From: CAVQGZ01 sp963714455
GTDB taxonomy: Bacteria; Actinomycetota; Actinomycetes; Jiangellales; Jiangellaceae
Length of the DNA: 64,000 bases
Assembly: GCA_963714455.1 (NCBI GenBank)
Contig: CAVQON010000006.1
Coordinates: forward strand, 32,182-96,181
Direction: 5' to 3'
Positions 41,998 to 50,749 of this stretch are shown here, one piece after another (the stretch's first letter is position 1; every line of letters begins with the position of its first letter). The notes below the pieces were generated by a model. That model was not told the origin of the DNA, did not search any database, and saw only the letters and a program-made list of their open reading frames with translations. Made by a program: the position numbers and the translations under genes.

Positions 41998-43590
41998 ATG
42001 AGCGCGACAGCATCTGCACCGGAGACGAAGAAGGAAGGGCTGGGAAGCCGGAGCTTTGCCCAGCTTCAGCGGCTCGGCAAGAGCCTCATGCTCCCGATCG
42101 CCGTGCTGCCCGCGGCCGGCATCCTGCTGCGTCTGGGGCAGGACGACCTGCTCGGCGGCATCGACGTGCCCATCATCGGGCCGTTCTTCGACGCCATGAG
42201 CGCGGCCGGCGGGGCGCTGTTCACGGCGCTGCCGCTGCTGTTCGCGGTCGGTGTAGCGATCGGGTTCGCCAAGCACGCCGATGCCTCGACCGGCCTCGCG
42301 GCCGTCGTCGGCTACCTCTCGATCGAGGGCGTGTTCGCGACGATGTCGCCGATCGTGCTGCCCGCGGAGGGGGATGGCGAGCCAGGGGTCATCAACTACA
42401 GCGTCTTCGCCGGCATCATCGTCGGCCTCTACACCGCGTATCTGTTCGACAAGTACCACACCATCCAGCTGCCGTCCTACCTCGGCTTCTTCGGTGGTCG
42501 CCGCTTCGTGCCGATCGTCGTAGCCCTGACGTCGCTGTTCGTCGGCTTCGGGATGAGCTACTTCTACCCGATCTTCGACGCAGGGCTCACCGGGCTCGGC
42601 GAGTTCATCGGTGGGGCAGGGGCGTTCGGCGCCTTCGTCTACGGCTTCGCCAACCGCATGCTCATCCCCATCGGTCTGCACCACATCGTCAACTCCTACG
42701 TCTGGTTCCTCTACGGCAGCTACGAGACCCCCGACGGCGACGTCGTCACCGGCGAGCTGACCCGCTTCGCCCAGGGCGACCCGACGGCAGGACTGCTTAC
42801 GTCGGGCTTCTACCCGATCCTCATGTTCGGCCTGCCCGCTGCGGCTCTGGCGATGATCCACATGGCGAACAAGTCCCAGCGCAACGTCGCCTTCGGCATC
42901 CTGGCAGCCGCCGGTCTGACCGCGTTCCTGACCGGGGTCACCGAGCCGCTCGAGTTCTCGTTCATGTTCGTGGCGTTCCCGCTGTACCTCGTGCACGCGG
43001 TGCTGACGGGGATCTCGCTGGCGGTGTCGTTCTTGCTCGACATCCATCTGGGCTTCTCGTTCTCCGCCGGACTCATCGACCTGCTCCTCTACGGCACCGC
43101 GCCGGCGGCCAAGAACATCCCGTTGCTGCTCATCCAAGGCGTCGTGTTCGCCGCGATCTACTACTTCATGTTCCGCTTCGCCATCAGGCTGTGGAACCTG
43201 AGCACCCCGGGTCGCGAGCCGGAGGACGAGTTTGCCGCCGAGCAGGCAGCCAACCTCACCGACGAGGGGGTGCCGGAGAACCCGCTCAACCTCACCTCCG
43301 CCGAGGGCACCGCAGGGGCAGCAACCGCCGGTGCGGCGACGGCTACCGCTGCCGCACCCGACACCATGGCCGAGAAGCTCATCGCCGCGTTCGGCGGGCG
43401 CGACAACCTGGTGAACGTCGACGCCTGCATCACCCGGCTGCGCATGGAGGTGGCCGACAAGACCCTGGTCGACAAGGGCGCCCTGAAGTCGCTAGGTGCG
43501 GCGGGCGTGATCGAGGTCGGCAACAACGTGCAGGCCATCTTCGGACCGAAGGCCGAGCGGCTCAAGGACGAGATCAAGGGAGCCCTCTGA
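41998..43590 (+). CDS. nagE: PTS N-acetylglucosamine-specific EIICB
   Basis: 530 residues: EIIC channel domain of about ten membrane segments (SLMLPIAVLPAAGILLRLG at the start, GLHHIVNSYVWFLYG and the PLEFSFMFVAFPLY region) and an EIIB domain from about 455 with the phosphocysteine Cys477 in VNVDACITRLR. It imports GlcNAc as GlcNAc-6-P using HPr and EI encoded elsewhere. An EIIA domain is missing, so a separate EIIA is needed. GGGAG lies 7 bases before ATG 41998. nagB starts 2 bases after its stop. Confidence 0.92.
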   Translation: MSATASAPETKKEGLGSRSFAQLQRLGKSLMLPIAVLPAAGILLRLGQDDLLGGIDVPIIGPFFDAMSAAGGALFTALPLLFAVGVAIGFAKHADASTGLAAVVGYLSIEGVFATMSPIVLPAEGDGEPGVINYSVFAGIIVGLYTAYLFDKYHTIQLPSYLGFFGGRRFVPIVVALTSLFVGFGMSYFYPIFDAGLTGLGEFIGGAGAFGAFVYGFANRMLIPIGLHHIVNSYVWFLYGSYETPDGDVVTGELTRFAQGDPTAGLLTSGFYPILMFGLPAAALAMIHMANKSQRNVAFGILAAAGLTAFLTGVTEPLEFSFMFVAFPLYLVHAVLTGISLAVSFLLDIHLGFSFSAGLIDLLLYGTAPAAKNIPLLLIQGVVFAAIYYFMFRFAIRLWNLSTPGREPEDEFAAEQAANLTDEGVPENPLNLTSAEGTAGAATAGAATATAAAPDTMAEKLIAAFGGRDNLVNVDACITRLRMEVADKTLVDKGALKSLGAAGVIEVGNNVQAIFGPKAERLKDEIKGAL

Positions 43591-43591
43591 C

Positions 43592-44377
43592 GTGGAGGTC
43601 GTGGTCGTTCCGACACCGCAGGACGCCACGCCCGTCGTCGCCGACGCCTACAGCCGGCTCCTCACCAGCAAGCCGGACGCGGTGCTCGGGCTGGCGACGG
43701 GGTCGACACCCCTAGGCGTCTACCGCGAGCTCATCGGGCGGCACCGGGACGAGGGGCTCAGCTTCGCGCAGGCTCAGGCGTTCAACCTCGACGAGTATGT
43801 CGGGCTGCCGGCCGGGCACCCGGAGCTGTACCGGACGTTCATCGAGCGCGAGTTCACCAGCCACGTCGACTTCGCCGACGGCGCCGTGCACGGCCCGAAC
43901 GGCCTGGCCGACGACCTCACCGCCGCAGCCGCCGACTACGAGCAGCAGATCGCCGACGCCGGCGGCATCGACCTGCAGATCCTCGGCATCGGAGCCGACG
44001 GGCATCTGGCGTTCAACATGCCCATGTCGTCGCTGACCAGTCGTACGCGGCTGAAGACGCTGACGACGAAGACGCGCACCGACAACGCGCGGTTCTTCGA
44101 CGGCGACATCACCCAGGTGCCCAAGCACTGCCTCACCCAGGGGCTGGGCACCATCATGGAGAGCCGTCACGCCGTCATGCTCGGCTTCGGCAAGAACAAG
44201 GCGCAGGCGATCGCGGAGTGCGTCGAGGGGCCGATCGCTTCGCGCTGGCCGGCGTCCATCCTGCAGATGCACCCCCACGCCACGGTCGTCGTGGACGAAG
44301 ACGCCGCCAGCCAGCTGCGCTTCTCCAACTACTACGTCGACACGTTCGCCGGGAAGCCGGACTGGCAAGGGATCTGA
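43592..44377 (+). CDS. nagB: Glucosamine-6-phosphate deaminase with altered active site
   Basis: 261 residues of the NagB/RpiA fold. GLATGSTPLGVY holds the phosphate, FNLDEYVGL carries Asp67 (Asp72 in E. coli), and GIGADGHLAFN has Asp136 and His138 (141 and 143 in E. coli). The third member of the triad, Glu148 of E. coli (FNEP), is Met143 here (FNMPMSS). TRLKTLTTKTRTDNARFF follows normally. It should convert glucosamine-6-P to fructose-6-P, but the exchange may slow or change the reaction. GTG 43592 is two bases after the nagE stop. Confidence 0.88.
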   Translation: MEVVVVPTPQDATPVVADAYSRLLTSKPDAVLGLATGSTPLGVYRELIGRHRDEGLSFAQAQAFNLDEYVGLPAGHPELYRTFIEREFTSHVDFADGAVHGPNGLADDLTAAAADYEQQIADAGGIDLQILGIGADGHLAFNMPMSSLTSRTRLKTLTTKTRTDNARFFDGDITQVPKHCLTQGLGTIMESRHAVMLGFGKNKAQAIAECVEGPIASRWPASILQMHPHATVVVDEDAASQLRFSNYYVDTFAGKPDWQGI

Positions 44378-44393
44378 ACGCCGGCTGGCGCGC

Positions 44394-44645
44394 CTACTCG
44401 TCGGCGTCGGTGGTCGCGAACTCCTCGTCGAGGTCTTCCTGCTCCGCCTCCGCCTCGGACCCCTCTTCCACATTCGCCTCGTCGGGCTGCTCCGCCCCCT
44501 CCGACTCGGTCTCGTCCAGCTGCTCAACCTCGGTCGACTCGTCGGTCGAGCAAGCCACAGTGCCGAGCGCGAGCCCTACAGCCAGCACGGCGGCCCCTGC
44601 TTGCCTGGTCAGAACTAGCCGCAGATCGATCATCGTCTGTCCCAT
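44394..44645 (-). CDS. Small, very acidic lipoprotein
   Basis: 83 residues. Signal peptide with LAVGLALGTVAC as lipobox, then about 50 residues of almost only Glu, Asp, Ser and Ala (DETESEGAEQPDEANVEEG). No fold is likely; it may coat the surface or bind cations. GAGGGA before ATG 44645 supports this start; ATG 44633 is possible. Convergent with nagB. Confidence 0.6.
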   Translation of the reverse strand: MGQTMIDLRLVLTRQAGAAVLAVGLALGTVACSTDESTEVEQLDETESEGAEQPDEANVEEGSEAEAEQEDLDEEFATTDADE

Positions 44646-44776
44646 CCTGTCCCTCGTGGAGCGGGTGCACCCGGAATGTACCGCGGAGACCCCGCGATCA
44701 GCCGGCATCATGGCAACCCGATCATCACTGCTGCAGGTCAGACCTAGTCGCAGGGCCGATCGTCGGGCCGTACGCG

Positions 44777-45046
44777 GTGCTTCCGGTGACGTCGACGCGT
44801 GACATGACCAGCGTGGTGGTGCTCGTGATCGAGGTCATCCTGCTCGGGCTCCTCGTGGCGGTGCGGGTCCGGCAGATCCAACGAGACCCGAACCCTGGGT
44901 TGGCACCTCCCCTTACGCAGCGGTCAGCACAACCTGGACAGGACACCCCGTTCTCTCCACCGGAAGCCTCATCGACGACGTCCACGGCGGCCCCCGGGCA
45001 ACGCCTGGTCGAGCACCACCCCGGACCCATCCACATTCGCGGCTAG
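44777..45046 (+). CDS. Short single-pass membrane protein (uncertain)
   Basis: 89 residues with one hydrophobic helix (SVVVLVIEVILLGLLVAV), then a basic VRQIQRDP and a polar tail. The start is uncertain; ATG 44804 would place the helix directly at the N-terminus. No family seen. Codon usage is plausible, but there is no other support. Confidence 0.4.
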   Translation: MLPVTSTRDMTSVVVLVIEVILLGLLVAVRVRQIQRDPNPGLAPPLTQRSAQPGQDTPFSPPEASSTTSTAAPGQRLVEHHPGPIHIRG

Positions 45047-45086
45047 CGCAACGCGGATCGGCGCGGAACGCCCCGGCGCACCCGCG

Positions 45087-45485
45087 CTAGACCGCGAGGC
45101 GTTCGAGGGGTTGTGCAGTGAGGGCCGCGATGAGCTCGAAGTCCTTGTCCAGGTGCAGCACCGTCAGGCACGCGAGTTCGGCGACTGCAGCGATGACCAG
45201 GTCGGGGATCGAGGGTGCACGGTGGTGTCCCTCTCGGACCAGCAGCAGCCGTGCCTCCACGGCAGGGTCCTCGATGGCGGGCGTCAGGTACTCGACGGGC
45301 ATCGACGACACCGGAGGTCGGGTGGACATAGGACGGGAGTTCTCCCAGCTGCGGGCGGAGTAGCCGACCTCAAATCGTGTCACCGTGGTGACTCGCACGA
45401 GCCCACGTTCGATCCGTTCGGCCCAGGTGGCCTCACCTCGGGGTCGCCCACGTCGCCGGCGAGGGCCAACGGCAGAGAGCCTGTC
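45087..45485 (-). pseudogene. VapC-like PIN-domain toxin, decayed
   Basis: The C-terminal two thirds read as a VapC-type PIN nuclease: WAERIERGLVRVTTVTRFEVGYSARS, SIPDLVIAAVAELACLTVLHLDKDFELIA with the PIN acidic residues. Upstream, the middle piece LAGDVGDPEV is only found in another frame, and the part around the first catalytic Asp is DRLSA with an extra codon, so two opposite frameshifts seem to have occurred. No start or antitoxin gene is seen. Probably inactive, although an open frame still spans it. Confidence 0.6.
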
Positions 45486-45566
45486 AGCTGATGCGCGAGC
45501 GGCTCCTCCGGTGCCCGCCGATCGTCGGGCGCGCGTTGACTTCGGGACGCATCTCCAAGATCCTCG

Positions 45567-45698
45567 ATGCTCGTCGCGGTCTACCCGGGAGACATCAACG
45601 GCGCGCACCTCTCACGCCTTGGCACGGCCTGGATCAACAGGACCGGCGCGACCTACCCCGAGTACTTCAAGCTCCCACCCCGCAATCCACCTCACTGA
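45567..45698 (+). pseudogene. Haloacid dehalogenase C-terminal fragment
   Basis: 43 codons: VAVYPGDINGAHLSRLGTAW and INRTGATYPEYF match the C-terminus of type II haloacid dehalogenases (usual form V-A-x-H-P-W-D-I-x-G-A...T-A-W-I-N-R). The rest of the gene is absent. It lies head-to-head with the decayed vapC. Confidence 0.55.
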
Positions 45699-45756
45699 CG
45701 TATCCCGCGCACCTGTACGGCTGTTGATGCGACATACCGCCGGACCGTCGGGAATG

Positions 45757-45794
45757 GGGATCGGCCCGCCCTGGGTGTGGGGCGGGCCGATCCC
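45757..45794. terminator. Strong hairpin, likely terminator of the DUF1269 gene
   Basis: A perfect 15-bp stem (45757-45771 with 45780-45794, GGGATCGGCCCGCCC arm) and an 8-base loop, starting 17 bases beyond the stop of the minus-strand DUF1269 gene. No U-tract follows, which is usual for hairpin ends in high-G+C actinobacteria. Symmetry allows it to act from both sides. Confidence 0.75.
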
Positions 45795-45811
45795 GGTGTG
45801 CAGTACTGCGA

Positions 45812-46333
45812 TCAGGAATCGACTGCCTTGGCGATGTTGTCGCCGCCCTCGTTCAGGGCCTTGACCACGGCGTCGTAGTCGACCTTGTCGATGGCCTTGT
45901 TGGTCTTCTTCACGGCCTTGGTGACCGCGTTGTCGACACGATCCAGGTACAGGTTGTCCACCACGGCCACGATCGCTGAGGATCCCGCAGGCAGCCAGTC
46001 CTCGGCCTCGACGCCGATCTCCTTCTCCTCATGCCGCTTCATGATCTTGCCAACCCCGGCACCGATGCCCGCACCGACAACGGTGGCCATCAGCAGCGGC
46101 GGAGCGAACAGCCCGACCACGAAGCCGGTGGCACCGCCGACGAGCGCCCCGCCGCCGACCGTCCCGCCACCGTGCTCCTTGACGGTGACCTTGCCCTCAG
46201 CATCACGGTCGAGGACCACGGCCGCCACCACGGCGGTGTCGTCCAGTGCCTTGATCGCCTCGAAGTCCTCGGCCGCCCCGGACGCGTCGTCACCGTACGA
46301 GGCCACGTACAGGACGTAGTTCGGTTCTTCCAT
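45812..46333 (-). CDS. DUF1269-like membrane-associated protein
   Basis: 173 residues. YVLYVASYGDDASGAAEDFEAIKAL at the start, then VAAVVLDRDAEGKVTVKEHGGGTVGGGALVGGATGFVVGLFAPP: a glycine-rich hydrophobic hairpin typical of DUF1269-type proteins, then SAIVAVVDN and a lysine-rich helix. It may sit at the membrane under stress; role unknown. GGAGG lies 6 bases before ATG 46333. A strong hairpin follows the gene. Confidence 0.8.
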   Translation of the reverse strand: MEEPNYVLYVASYGDDASGAAEDFEAIKALDDTAVVAAVVLDRDAEGKVTVKEHGGGTVGGGALVGGATGFVVGLFAPPLLMATVVGAGIGAGVGKIMKRHEEKEIGVEAEDWLPAGSSAIVAVVDNLYLDRVDNAVTKAVKKTNKAIDKVDYDAVVKALNEGGDNIAKAVDS

Positions 46334-46679
46334 TTCCAACCTCCATGCTCGTGTGCGGCCGCTTCTCGACCGTTCCTCCGGTCGTCAGCGGTCTCCCGCA
46401 TGGGACCTCGGTCACCGAACCGTACGATGCACGCCCACATCCCGCACGGGATCGGGTACGCGTCGCCGGAAGAATCAGAGGAGGGAACTCGTGGCGCTCG
46501 CTGACGGGTCGGGCGAGTCCTCCCGGTCGCGCGCCGACCTGCTGAGTGACGCCAAGCCGTGCGGCATGGGCGGGACGCCGTTTGATCGCCGAATCTGCAC
46601 AGCGGCAGCGGACCATCGACTGCTAGCGTCGCAACGCTGTTCCGCGGTGCCGGTCCGCGGCAGCGAGAGGAGACCCTGC
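46334..46679. other. Intergenic stretch, nothing recognised
   Basis: 346 bases between the divergent DUF1269 and amidohydrolase genes. Open frames here do not look coding. GAGAGGAG just before 46680 is the ribosome site of the amidohydrolase. Confidence 0.5.
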
Positions 46680-48176
46680 GTGACTACCGACTATGACCTT
46701 GTGATCTCGGGTGGGCGAGTGATCGATCCGGAGTCTGGGCTTGATGCGGTGCGCAACGTCGGTGTCCGGGGTGGGTCGATTGCCGCGGTGAGCGCGGACC
46801 CTCTGCAGGGCGGGGCGACCATTGATGCTCGGGGGCACGTTGTGGCCCCGGGATTCATCGACTGTCACGTGCACACCGTCGATGTGCCGTTGAGCCAGAA
46901 GATCATGCTTCGCGGGGGGGTGACCACGCAGCTGGATCTTGAGGCGGGGGCCTACCCGGTGGACCTGTTCTACGATCGTCTGGCGGGCCATTCGCAGGCC
47001 AACTACGGGGCGACGGTGAACACGATCGCGGCGCGGGAGAAGGTGTTCAACCCGGAGTACGAGTCGGTCACCGGGGTCATCACCACTGACGTGTTCGCCA
47101 AGGACGAGCACGTGCTGGTGGACATGCAATGGTCCACCGTGATGCCCGACGAGGATCAGATCGGGCAGATCGTGCAGATCATCGAGGAGGGCCTGCAGCA
47201 GGGCGCTCTGGGCGTGGGTGTCGCGGTCGGGTACATGACCGGGGGGGTCACGCCGGCCGAGACGTCGGCCTGGCAGCGGTTGGCGGGCAAGTATGGCCGG
47301 GCCACGTACGTGCACGGCAGGTTCTCCAGCCAGCGGGCTCCGGTCACCGGGATGTTGGGGTTCGAGGAGATGATCGCCAACGCCGCCGCCTTTGGTGGCG
47401 GTGTCTACTTCCACCACATGCACCAGCAGGCACTCGCCGACACGGTGCGGGCTCTGGTGATGTTCGATGAGGCGAACGCCCGCGGAGTGTCGGTGGTCGG
47501 CGAGATCTACCCCTACAACTACGGGGCGTCGATCGTGGGGGCGGACTACCTCAAGCCCGACAACTACGGGCCGAACATGGGCCGCGACTACGGCGACATC
47601 ATCGAGACCGCCAACTTGAAGCCGTTGACCAAGGACCGCTACGACGAGCTGATGCAGACCGACCCGAAGACGTCGATCATGTTCTACGCCGCCACCGACG
47701 ACGACATGACCGCCGGGCTCCTGCATCCCTCAAGCGTGGTCGGAAGCGATGCCTTCCCGCTCAACGTGAGCGAGACGGGCGAGATGGCCCGCGACTGGGA
47801 TACGCCCTACGAGGCGGTTCAGGGCCATCCGCGAACGGCCGGATCTGCCGCCCGGGTGTTGCGCTGGGCGCGCGAGAACCCCGACCTGTCGCTCAGCGAC
47901 GCCATCTCCAAGATGTCCTACAAGGTGGCGTCGTTCCTCGAGCGCAACGGTGTGCCGCAGATGGCGGCCAAGGGCCGGGTGCAGGTCGGCGCCGACGCCG
48001 ACCTCGTCGTGTTCGACCCCGACACGGTCACCGACAACGCCACGATGCAGCAGGCCGGGCTGCCGGCGACCGGGATCCCGTACGTGATCGTGAACGGGAC
48101 CGTCGTCGTCGAGGACTCGCAGGTGCTGAAGGTGTACCCGGGCGAGCCAATCCGCCAGCCGATTCTGCCCACCTAG
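46680..48176 (+). CDS. Amidohydrolase, D-aminoacylase-like
   Basis: 498 residues. GGRVIDPESGLDAVRNVGV and APGFIDCHVH (metal HxH) are followed by GGVTTQLDLEAG, where the glutamate or a modified lysine would bridge metals, YVHGRFSS, FHHMHQQAL (histidine ligands) and GSDAFPLN with the catalytic Asp. Relatives hydrolyse N-acyl-D-amino acids or related amides. GAGAGGAG precedes GTG 46680. The first half uses more GGG and GTG codons than neighbouring genes, a hint of foreign origin. TRIC and NhaC genes follow. Confidence 0.82.
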   Translation: MTTDYDLVISGGRVIDPESGLDAVRNVGVRGGSIAAVSADPLQGGATIDARGHVVAPGFIDCHVHTVDVPLSQKIMLRGGVTTQLDLEAGAYPVDLFYDRLAGHSQANYGATVNTIAAREKVFNPEYESVTGVITTDVFAKDEHVLVDMQWSTVMPDEDQIGQIVQIIEEGLQQGALGVGVAVGYMTGGVTPAETSAWQRLAGKYGRATYVHGRFSSQRAPVTGMLGFEEMIANAAAFGGGVYFHHMHQQALADTVRALVMFDEANARGVSVVGEIYPYNYGASIVGADYLKPDNYGPNMGRDYGDIIETANLKPLTKDRYDELMQTDPKTSIMFYAATDDDMTAGLLHPSSVVGSDAFPLNVSETGEMARDWDTPYEAVQGHPRTAGSAARVLRWARENPDLSLSDAISKMSYKVASFLERNGVPQMAAKGRVQVGADADLVVFDPDTVTDNATMQQAGLPATGIPYVIVNGTVVVEDSQVLKVYPGEPIRQPILPT

Positions 48177-48228
48177 TGGACGGCGCCACCACGCCCCGGC
48201 CGGCGCCGAGCTCGTAGCGTGGCCTGCC

Positions 48229-48963
48229 GTGTCAGGAGTTGCCGTGACGTTGGTCGATGGGGTGGCGCAGGCGACCTCTGACGATCCGCTCTCCGCTGCC
48301 CTGGACATCGTCCAGCTGATCCTCGAGTACGCGGGCACGATCGCGTTCGCGGTGTCCGGGGCGCTGCTGGCCGCCCGCAAGCGGATGGACCTGGTCGGGG
48401 TCGTCGTGCTGGGCTGCATCGTGGCCGTTGGCGGTGGGACGGCCCGCGACGTGCTGCTCCAACAGCCGATCTTCTGGGTGGCCAGCCCCACCTTCGTCGT
48501 CGTCGCCGCCGCGGCGGCCGTGGCGACACTGCCGCTGCAACGGCAGGGCATCATCCAGTGGGGTCAGCCGTACAACCTGATCAGTGTCAGTGACGCCGCC
48601 GGGATGGCGCTGTTCGTCATCACCGGCACCAACGTGGCCCTGCGGTCCGACGCCAGCCCCATAGCCGCGGCCCTGGTCGGTGTGATCGCCGGCGTGGGCG
48701 GGGGCATCATCCGCGACGTGCTGGCCATGGAGATCCCCGACGTGCTGCGCAACGGGCAGTTCTACGCATCAGCGGCCTTCATCGGCGCCGTGCTCTACGT
48801 GCTGCTGCTCAAGCTGCCGGTCTCCCCCCTCGCGCTGTTCTGGCTGCCCATCCTCGTCATCTTCACCATCCGCATGTACTCGCTGCGACGCGGCTGGGGA
48901 GTGCCGACCGTGTCGCTGACCGAGCCCCACCCCCCACCCGGCACCGGCCCAGCCAGCCCCTAG
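48229..48963 (+). CDS. Second TRIC-type cation channel protein
   Basis: 244 residues, seven hydrophobic segments and two glycine-rich repeats (AVGGGTARDVLLQQPIFW and GVGGGIIRDVLAMEIPDVL), the TRIC/UPF0126 signature. Longer N-terminus than the copy at 34.1 kb and clearly diverged from it. GTG start at 48229; 52 bases after the amidohydrolase on the same strand. Confidence 0.9.
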   Translation: MSGVAVTLVDGVAQATSDDPLSAALDIVQLILEYAGTIAFAVSGALLAARKRMDLVGVVVLGCIVAVGGGTARDVLLQQPIFWVASPTFVVVAAAAAVATLPLQRQGIIQWGQPYNLISVSDAAGMALFVITGTNVALRSDASPIAAALVGVIAGVGGGIIRDVLAMEIPDVLRNGQFYASAAFIGAVLYVLLLKLPVSPLALFWLPILVIFTIRMYSLRRGWGVPTVSLTEPHPPPGTGPASP

Positions 48964-49064
48964 ATGACCCGATGCCGAAGCGCAGACTGAGGGCCAACTA
49001 CGTGAGCCCCGGGACCTTGGCGTGTTCAGCGTCAACCCCCGGCTGGCGTCTCAAGGGTGCGGCT

Positions 49065-50588
49065 TCACACTGAGGCGCGTCGCTCCGGCAGGGCGGCAGA
49101 CGTCGTGTCGTAGCTGTCGTCCGCGGCCTGCTCGCTCGGCAACTGGTCACGCCGGTAGACAGCCAGACCCAGCACGAGCAGCAGCAGAGGCGTGACCCAC
49201 AGCAGCACCGCATAGGGTGCGTAGGCCAGCGTCGAGACGCCCATCGTCCCCGCGGCGAACGCGCCGTTGACGTTCCAGGGGATCAGCGGCGATGCGATCG
49301 TGCCAGACCCCGCCACCGAGACCGACGCGACATAGGGTTCCAGCCGGGCTGCCTTGAAGCGGTCACGGAACGTGGTCCCGCTGAGGATGATCGACGCGTA
49401 CGGGTCGGCAAGGGCGGCGTTCATCCCGATCGAGGTCGCAGCGGCCGCCGCAATCAGCCGGAAAGATCCGGTTGCCCAACTCAGCAGCGGCGCGAGGAGC
49501 CGCTCGATCATGCCGGTGGAGCTGACCAGCGCCCCGAACGCCGCAGCCACCAGGATGAGCCACACCGTCGGCAGCATCGACAGCACCCCGCCCCCACTGA
49601 ACGTCGTGTCCAGCGCGTCGGTCCCGGTGGCCAACGCGAACCCCCCGCCCATGGCGGTCAGCGACGCTGTCGCCCACTCGCCGAAGGCCCCCGACGCTGT
49701 CTGCGTAGCGACCTGCGCCATCAAGTCGCGCTGCAGGAACGCCGCCACCACCACCGCCGACGCCGCGCCAGCCATCAGCGAGAGGAAACCGGTGGTCCGG
49801 GCGGACAGGCCGAGCACAACAATGAGCGGCACGATGGCGATGGGCGAGACAGTGAACTGCGACTCGATCGCCGCTTGTACCGACGAGGCGTCGAAGACAC
49901 CACGCCCACCGTCGCGCACACCCAGTACGACGAACACGCCCGCACTGAGTACCCAGCCCGGCGTCAGCAGGACCCGCAGGGCCCGCCGGTGAACAGATGG
50001 ATCCACCCCTACGACCGAGGCGGTGAGGAGGAACGTGTCCGAGATCCGCGACAAGGAGTCCCCGAACAGCGCCCCCGACACTGCGGCGCCGGCGGTCACG
50101 ACCGGGGAGACACCCATGGACGGCGCCAGGGCAACAAAGGGCAGCCCCACAGCCGCGATCGTGGTGAACGAGCTCCCGATGGCCAACGACAGCGCCGACG
50201 ACAGAACGAACACCAGGATGTAGAGGATCTCCGGCGTCCCGAACTGGGCCCCGTAGTACACGACCGTGGCGATCGTGCCGGACAGGAACAGCGAACCGAT
50301 CAGTGCACCCACCGCCAACAGCACGAACACAGTTCCCAACGCCGAATCGATGCTCGAGCGGATCGCCTTGGCCACATCCTCAGCCGAGCTCCCCTCAACC
50401 TTGGCGATGACCATCGCCGCAGCCAACCCGAACATCATCGCCACCTGCAGAGGCCCGTCCTCGGCACTCTCGCCGAACAGCGCCACCGTGCCCAGGATCA
50501 GCAGCACCATGGTCCCCACCGTCATCACGGCGGCGGGAAGCCCGGCCGTCGCAGCAATCGGGGCCTCGTCCGGCATCTCAGAGCTCAC
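49065..50588 (-). CDS. Na+/H+ antiporter, NhaC family
   Basis: 507 residues with eleven to twelve hydrophobic segments. Family marks: SGALFGDSLSRISDTFLLTASVVGVD, the NhaC motif with the charged pair in the membrane, and SPLIPWNVNGAFAAGTMGV near the C-terminus. It exchanges Na+ for H+, or an organic substrate as in malate-lactate antiporters. GTG 50588 has GGAG five or six bases upstream; an ATG at 50576 and a GTG at 50594 are alternatives. Convergent with the TRIC gene. Confidence 0.9.
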   Translation of the reverse strand: MSSEMPDEAPIAATAGLPAAVMTVGTMVLLILGTVALFGESAEDGPLQVAMMFGLAAAMVIAKVEGSSAEDVAKAIRSSIDSALGTVFVLLAVGALIGSLFLSGTIATVVYYGAQFGTPEILYILVFVLSSALSLAIGSSFTTIAAVGLPFVALAPSMGVSPVVTAGAAVSGALFGDSLSRISDTFLLTASVVGVDPSVHRRALRVLLTPGWVLSAGVFVVLGVRDGGRGVFDASSVQAAIESQFTVSPIAIVPLIVVLGLSARTTGFLSLMAGAASAVVVAAFLQRDLMAQVATQTASGAFGEWATASLTAMGGGFALATGTDALDTTFSGGGVLSMLPTVWLILVAAAFGALVSSTGMIERLLAPLLSWATGSFRLIAAAAATSIGMNAALADPYASIILSGTTFRDRFKAARLEPYVASVSVAGSGTIASPLIPWNVNGAFAAGTMGVSTLAYAPYAVLLWVTPLLLLVLGLAVYRRDQLPSEQAADDSYDTTSAALPERRASV

Positions 50589-50749
50589 GCGCACTCCAGT
50601 CCTCTCGCCTGCGGCCCCGCCAGCTCACCCGGGCGTGGTACTGACACTCGCCCGGCACCGCGAGTGTCGGGTGACCTTCTCACACACGCGCCGCCCTCGA
50701 TCAGAACATGGCCGTCTTGACCAAGGCACCACGGCACGGAACCTGTCAA

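Noticed and set aside
46353..46679. N-terminal extension of the amidohydrolase
   Set aside because: The sequence before GTG 46680 is arginine- and serine-rich, unlike the family, and the ribosome site lies directly before the GTG.
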